This document shows positions 14,547 through 18,149 of a stretch of 18,149 bases of DNA, one piece after another (the stretch's first letter is position 1; each line of letters opens with the position of its first letter). The stretch is from CAZNRY01 sp964575675 (GTDB taxonomy: Bacteria; Eisenbacteria; RBG-16-71-46; CAIMUX01; VGJL01). Both the position numbers and the translations under genes were made by a program. Below the pieces are notes generated by a model. That model was not told where the DNA came from and did no database searches. It worked only from the letters and a program-made list of their open reading frames with translations. Where the stretch lies: contig CAZNRY010000082.1 in assembly GCA_964575675.1 (NCBI GenBank), positions 1 to 18,149 on the forward strand, read 5' to 3'.

Positions 14547-15211
14547 TCGCAGTCGATCGGCAGCACTACGCACTGCAGACCATCTTCTCGTTCTTTCTCG
14601 GACTCATGGTGCTCGCGTTCATTGGAGTTGGAGTCAACACCTTCTATCCATCGCCAGCCGACAAGTACACCAAACCGAGGCAGGAGATGTCGCGACGGCA
14701 AGAAGCGCTCAACCGGCATGCGGTTCCCGGCAGTTTCACCGCAGCCGAACAGGCACAGCTCGACAGCCTCAACGCCAAGCAGGACGCGGCCAACGAGAGG
14801 CAGCAGGCGGAGGTGAAGGACTGGGCGCGCGTCACGAGCATCATCCTCGTCCTCTTCGCCACGCTCGTGCTGGTCGTATCTCTGATCTTGAGCGCCCAGC
14901 TTCGGGTGATCTCGAACGGTCTGTTGCTGGGCGGACTGTTCACGATGATCTACGGCGTCGGTTGGGTGATCTTCTCCGGCAACTCGGCGGCGCGGTTCTG
15001 GGTGATCTTTTTCGCCCTGATCGTCGCGATCGGCCTCGGTTACGCGAAGTTCGTCCGCGGCCGCAAACAGGAGGGAACGACTCGACCCGAAAGCGTCCCA
15101 GTGATGGACGATGCCGCGCTCGGCGCGCTATCAGTCCGTGTGACGGCGCTCGAGCAGCGAGCGGCCGCTGCGGCTGCGGCGCTCAGCGGGAGCGGGTCGG
15201 AGGGAGCGTAG
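14543..15211 (+). CDS. Four-helix membrane protein coupled to kinase 2
   Basis: The 222-residue protein has no family I recognise. It shows four predicted membrane helices at about 12-34, 97-118, 124-144 and 150-170. Helix 1 is separated from the others by a polar, Gln/Ala/Glu-rich stretch (about 45-95, 'RRQEALNRH' and 'NAKQDAANERQQAEVKDW') that may form a coiled coil. A charged tail ends in an Ala-rich segment that may also coil ('VRVTALEQRAAAAAAAL'). ATG 14543 overlaps the kinase stop as ATGA, with GGAGG (14534-14538) 4 nt upstream inside the kinase gene. The overlap implies co-production with kinase 2, so it may be a membrane partner, anchor or substrate of that otherwise soluble kinase. 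That role is an inference from position only. Confidence 0.85.
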   Translation: MIAVDRQHYALQTIFSFFLGLMVLAFIGVGVNTFYPSPADKYTKPRQEMSRRQEALNRHAVPGSFTAAEQAQLDSLNAKQDAANERQQAEVKDWARVTSIILVLFATLVLVVSLILSAQLRVISNGLLLGGLFTMIYGVGWVIFSGNSAARFWVIFFALIVAIGLGYAKFVRGRKQEGTTRPESVPVMDDAALGALSVRVTALEQRAAAAAAALSGSGSEGA

Positions 15212-15237
15212 CGAGGTCGGACGGACACTCACGCCGA

Positions 15238-15258
15238 CGGCTCCGAGGGTCAGAGCCG
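15238..15258 (+). terminator. Possible hairpin between convergent genes
   Basis: CGGCTC (15238-15243) and GAGCCG (15253-15258) form a 6-bp GC-rich stem with a 9-nt loop, 27 nt after the membrane-protein stop and before the convergent minus-strand gene. A T tract is absent on both sides, so it may be a weak bidirectional signal at most. Confidence 0.3.
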
Positions 15259-15358
15259 CTGATCAAGCGTCAAGTGGACCCGAGGCAGCGCATGGATGCC
15301 AGTCCGGCGGAAGTCGTCTTCTCTCCTCCCGCTGCCCGCCTCTGCCGGTATCGAGGTC

Positions 15359-16003
15359 TCAGTTCAGTTTGACAAGGCGACCGATCTCTCGGTTTGCGCC
15401 GGCCTCGATCACGTAGAGATAGATCCCGCTCGGGACAATTCGGCTCTCCCGATCCCGTCCGTCCCAGGAGACGACCTGATCCCCTCGTGTCATCGCGCCG
15501 GCCTGAAGCTCTCGGATAGCGCGTCCGGTTGCGTCCAGAATCATCCCGCGCACCGGGATGGCGCCCTGCCGGGCAAGCAAGGCGGGGACGCGAAACCGCA
15601 CCGAAGACGACCCCGTGAGGGGGGTCGGCCGGGCCATCGAGCCGAACATCCGACTCGGGAGCGCAGGGGTCGTGACCTCCGTTGGTCCGAGGTGCAGAAC
15701 GGGTCCGTACTGTGGGCTGAGCGTCATTCGATACCAGTACGTCGTTCCCTCGAAGACTGCCGTGTCCAGGAACTCGCAGGCCTCCGTACATCCGAACGAA
15801 CCGCGGTCGAGATACGCGTAAGGCCCGTCATGCCCTTCCGCGCGCTCGACGTAGGCTTCGTAGTAGAGGCCCGGGACGAAGAGACGGACGCTGCCGGCTT
15901 CACATCTACAGCTGATGTCGATGGCGCCCGCCGCGGGGATGGTCCCGCCGAGTAGAAGGGTGAGCATCGTGATGGCGACACAGATTCTATTTATGTTGTT
16001 CAT
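15359..16003 (-). CDS. Secreted protein with C-terminal FlgD-like Ig domain
   Basis: The 214-residue protein has an N-terminal signal peptide (hydrophobic core about 8-22, likely cleavage after 'IPAAGA' near residue 27). A Cys-containing region follows, with Cys32, 34, 72 and 76 that could form disulfides. The C terminus (about 135-214) reads 'IRELQAGAMTRGDQVVSWDGRD', split at about 163-184, then 'PSGIYLYVIEAG' and ends 'GRLVKLN'. This is the FlgD-like Ig module seen at the ends of many exported proteins in FCB-related phyla and Eisenbacteria, where it may act in secretion or surface attachment. ATG 16003 is set by GGAGG (complement of 16008-16012) 4 nt upstream. The frame stays open far upstream only as a shadow of kinase 3. 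The function of the N-terminal half is unknown. Confidence 0.88.
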   Translation of the reverse strand: MNNINRICVAITMLTLLLGGTIPAAGAIDISCRCEAGSVRLFVPGLYYEAYVERAEGHDGPYAYLDRGSFGCTEACEFLDTAVFEGTTYWYRMTLSPQYGPVLHLGPTEVTTPALPSRMFGSMARPTPLTGSSSVRFRVPALLARQGAIPVRGMILDATGRAIRELQAGAMTRGDQVVSWDGRDRESRIVPSGIYLYVIEAGANREIGRLVKLN

Positions 16004-16128
16004 AAGTCCTCCGAATCCTGATGTAAGGCTAGCCGAGTCGGGCATGGTGTACCACAGGTTTGTCATCCGCTTTGCCCGTCGCGCGGGGGATGCACCCTCT
16101 TGGCGCCCTTCCCGCCCCGACAGCGCCC

Positions 16129-18149
16129 CTACCTTCCCCTCAGCAGATCGCTTCCCTTCGGCACGCCCGATTCGAAGCGCACATCCTGGAACAGCGCCCG
16201 CCGCGCGGGACCGGGATCCGGGGCCTCGAGCGGCCAGACCAGGGTCGCGCTCGATCGCCGGGGGGCGAGAGGCTCGAGATCGAGCAGCGCGTGCAGCTCG
16301 GGATCGAGCCGCACGAACGTGGGCGCGAGGTCGCCCACGATCTTCCGCGACATGAAGCGCATCGCCCGTTCCGTCTCGCCGACGCGCAGGGATGCGCCGG
16401 CCGCCATCATGAGCGGGCCCCCGTGCAGCCCGCTCGAGGACTCCAGGTCCGCGGTCAATCTCCTGGCGTCTTCCGTCCGCCCCGTGTGGGCCGCGAGCAT
16501 CGCCTCGATGGCGCGCAGATTCGGCCCCGCGAAGCCGTCGGCGATTCCCTCGCGGATCACGCGCTCGACGGCAGGCAGATCCCCGTGCCGCAGGTGGATC
16601 ATGGCGCGGCCCACGTGGACGATCGAGACGTAGAACAGGTCGGAGGAGAGACGCCGCAAGCGATCCAGGGCGGCCAGGCCCGCCTGCGGACGGTCGGTGA
16701 GGATCAGCAGGAACGAGTACCACAGAACCGCGAAGGAGTCCTGCGGATCGACCTCCTGCGCGCGGTTGAGCAGCCGCTCCGCCGTCGCGATCTCCGCGCG
16801 AGCGACGGCCCCGACCGCGAGGTTGATGAGCGCGGGGGTGTAGCGCGGATCGGCCTCGATCGCGCGGGTCAGGGAGGTTCGCACGCCTTCGTAATCGGCG
16901 AGGTATCGTAGCACGAGCGCTTCCGACTTGTGCCCCTCGGGCAGCTTCGGGTTCAGCGCGATCGCGCGCCGCGCCGCCTCGAGCCCCAGGCGCACGGACT
17001 CTGCCGGATTCTCCGCGGCGCCCCATTGCAGCATCTGGCCGTGGCAGTCCGCGATCCCCGCGTAGGCGAGCGCGTAGGCGGGATCCGCGGCGGTCGCCTG
17101 TCCGAACAGCTCCAGGGCGTAGCGAAGCGATTCCGGCGTGTAACGCCCGTAGTACTCGCGCCCCTTGAGGTAGAGGTCGTAGGCCCGGACGTCCTCGGGA
17201 CGGTTGTGTCCGATCCGTTCGGCATCGGCAGGGGTGAGCGCGACGCGTAGGGCCGTCGTGATCGCGTGCGCGATCTCGTCCTGCACGGCGAAGACGTCCT
17301 GGAGCGTCCGATCGTAGCGCTCGGCCCAGAGGTGGAAGCCGTCCGCGGGATTGATGAGCTGCGCCGTGATCCGCACGCGGTCGCCGATCTTCCGGACGCT
17401 TCCCTCGAGGATGGCGTTCACGCCCAGCTCGGATGCGATCTTCGGGATGTCGGCCGGGGCGCCCCGGTAGCGAGCGACCGCGTTTCGCGATGCGACGCGC
17501 ATCCCCTTGATCTTCGACAGATCGGTCAGGATGTCCTCCGTGATCCCTGCGCAGAAGTATTCGCTCTCGGCATCGCTCGAGAGGTTCTCGAAGTAGAGGA
17601 CGGCGAGCGAGGGAAGCGCGGCGGGCGGAGCCGGCTGCGCGCCCGAAGATCCCGATTGCGACGCCGCGCGCTGGGAGGAATCGCTCGCAAGCGCGCTCAG
17701 CTCGCGCCGCAGGTCCCCGATGTCGCGGGGACGCTCGTCGGGATTCTTCGTGAGGCAACGCCGCACGATGTCGCCCAGGCGCGGGGGAGTCGCGGCGGGC
17801 AGCGAGCTCCAGTCCGGATCGCGCTCGAGGATCTTCGCGATCACATCGGTCGTCGTCTCGCCCGCGAACGCCTGCCGGCCCGCGAGGCACTCGAAGAGGA
17901 CGCAGCCAAACGCCCACACGTCCGTCCGGCGATCGACCGGCTTGCCGCGCGCCTGCTCGGGACTCATGTACGGAGTGGTCCCGAGGATCATCCCCTCCGC
18001 GGTCGCGGTCAGTCCGCCCGTCGGGGTCGCGGAAGGATCCTGCGCGGGATCCGCGCCCGCCGTCCCCTTCGCGCGGCCGAAGTCGAGGACCTTGACGGCC
18101 CGCTGCGGCGTCCGCATGACGTTCGCCGGCTTACGGTCACGGTGCACCC
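16129..18149 (-). CDS. Ser/Thr kinase with TolB-N-like and TPR regions, 5' end outside window
   Basis: The visible 673 residues begin inside the kinase catalytic loop; the ATP-binding lobe lies beyond the window. Counting from the first complete codon (18147), the landmarks are V-H-R-D-R-K-P-A-N, DFG 22-24, 'GTTPYMSPEQARG' and 'TDVWAFGCVLFECLAGR'. A Ser/Ala/Pro linker (about 150-178) leads to the TolB-N-like domain ('SLAVLYFENLSS', 'LEGSVRKIGDRVRITAQL', 'LWAERYDRTLQDVFAVQDEIA') and TPR-like helical repeats to the end. It is a paralogue of kinase 2, with no membrane helix in the visible part. Two conserved leucines are arginine here: HRDLKP is HRDRKP (codon 18133-18135) and DFGLAK is DFGRAK (codon 18074-18076). 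The catalytic Asp and DFG remain. It lies 125 bp upstream of the FlgD-Ig gene on the same strand. Confidence 0.93.
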   Translation of the reverse strand, partial: VHRDRKPANVMRTPQRAVKVLDFGRAKGTAGADPAQDPSATPTGGLTATAEGMILGTTPYMSPEQARGKPVDRRTDVWAFGCVLFECLAGRQAFAGETTTDVIAKILERDPDWSSLPAATPPRLGDIVRRCLTKNPDERPRDIGDLRRELSALASDSSQRAASQSGSSGAQPAPPAALPSLAVLYFENLSSDAESEYFCAGITEDILTDLSKIKGMRVASRNAVARYRGAPADIPKIASELGVNAILEGSVRKIGDRVRITAQLINPADGFHLWAERYDRTLQDVFAVQDEIAHAITTALRVALTPADAERIGHNRPEDVRAYDLYLKGREYYGRYTPESLRYALELFGQATAADPAYALAYAGIADCHGQMLQWGAAENPAESVRLGLEAARRAIALNPKLPEGHKSEALVLRYLADYEGVRTSLTRAIEADPRYTPALINLAVGAVARAEIATAERLLNRAQEVDPQDSFAVLWYSFLLILTDRPQAGLAALDRLRRLSSDLFYVSIVHVGRAMIHLRHGDLPAVERVIREGIADGFAGPNLRAIEAMLAAHTGRTEDARRLTADLESSSGLHGGPLMMAAGASLRVGETERAMRFMSRKIVGDLAPTFVRLDPELHALLDLEPLAPRRSSATLVWPLEAPDPGPARRALFQDVRFESGVPKGSDLLRGR

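Noticed and set aside
16004..17917. Upstream extension of the FlgD-Ig gene as an 852-residue protein
   Set aside because: The extension is an Arg/Gly/Ala-rich shadow of kinase 3 in another frame. A signal peptide and GGAGG mark the true start at 16003.
1..18149. CRISPR array, insertion sequence, integrase or attachment site next to the tRNAs
   Set aside because: I saw no regularly spaced repeats, no transposase or integrase motif, and no repeat of a tRNA 3' end elsewhere in the window.

Overview
The window is a GC-rich bacterial chromosome segment with dense, mostly plus-strand genes and no recognisable mobile element, CRISPR array or rRNA. Three Hanks-type Ser/Thr kinases of the 'kinase plus beta-propeller' and 'kinase plus TolB-N/TPR' types, a secreted protein ending in a FlgD-like Ig domain, a VKOR-DsbA fusion and strong GGAGG ribosome binding sites suggest a Gram-negative-type lineage such as Candidatus Eisenbacteria, another FCB-related phylum or Acidobacteriota. 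This placement is an inference from architecture and style; no marker gene was compared.

Layout. Positions 1-249 hold a tRNA cluster: the 3' part of tRNA-Ser(UGA), a complete tRNA-Ser(GCU) and tRNA-Arg(ACG). It is followed by a lipoprotein of unknown function (304-1059) and tadA (1109-1612), whose product edits the wobble A34 of exactly the tRNA-Arg(ACG) encoded just upstream. After an intergenic stretch with an AT-rich island (about 1683-1713) come a protein made of five PAS domains with no output domain (1931-3871) and a membrane thiol-oxidation fusion, VKOR plus an active DsbA-like domain plus a second DsbA-like domain that has lost its CxxC (4039-5970).

The 5971-6333 gap carries what looks like a broken short minus-strand gene. 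Next are a 2[4Fe-4S] ferredoxin-nitroreductase fusion (6334-7272) and an Eis-family N-acetyltransferase (7333-8553).

The second half is a signalling block. Kinase 1 has a C-terminal periplasmic-type beta-propeller (8633-11368), followed by a secreted DUF1579-like protein (11494-12129). Kinase 2 has TolB-N and TPR regions (12201-14546) and overlaps by ATGA a four-helix membrane protein (14543-15211). Convergent to these, on the minus strand, are a small secreted FlgD-Ig protein (15359-16003) and kinase 3 (16129 to the window end, 5' part missing), a paralogue of kinase 2 that carries two Leu-to-Arg changes at conserved kinase positions.

Most of the window is ordinary housekeeping and signalling content. 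The most unusual items are the VKOR-DsbA-inactive-DsbA fusion, the output-less PAS protein, the substituted kinase 3 and the frameshifted minus-strand relic.
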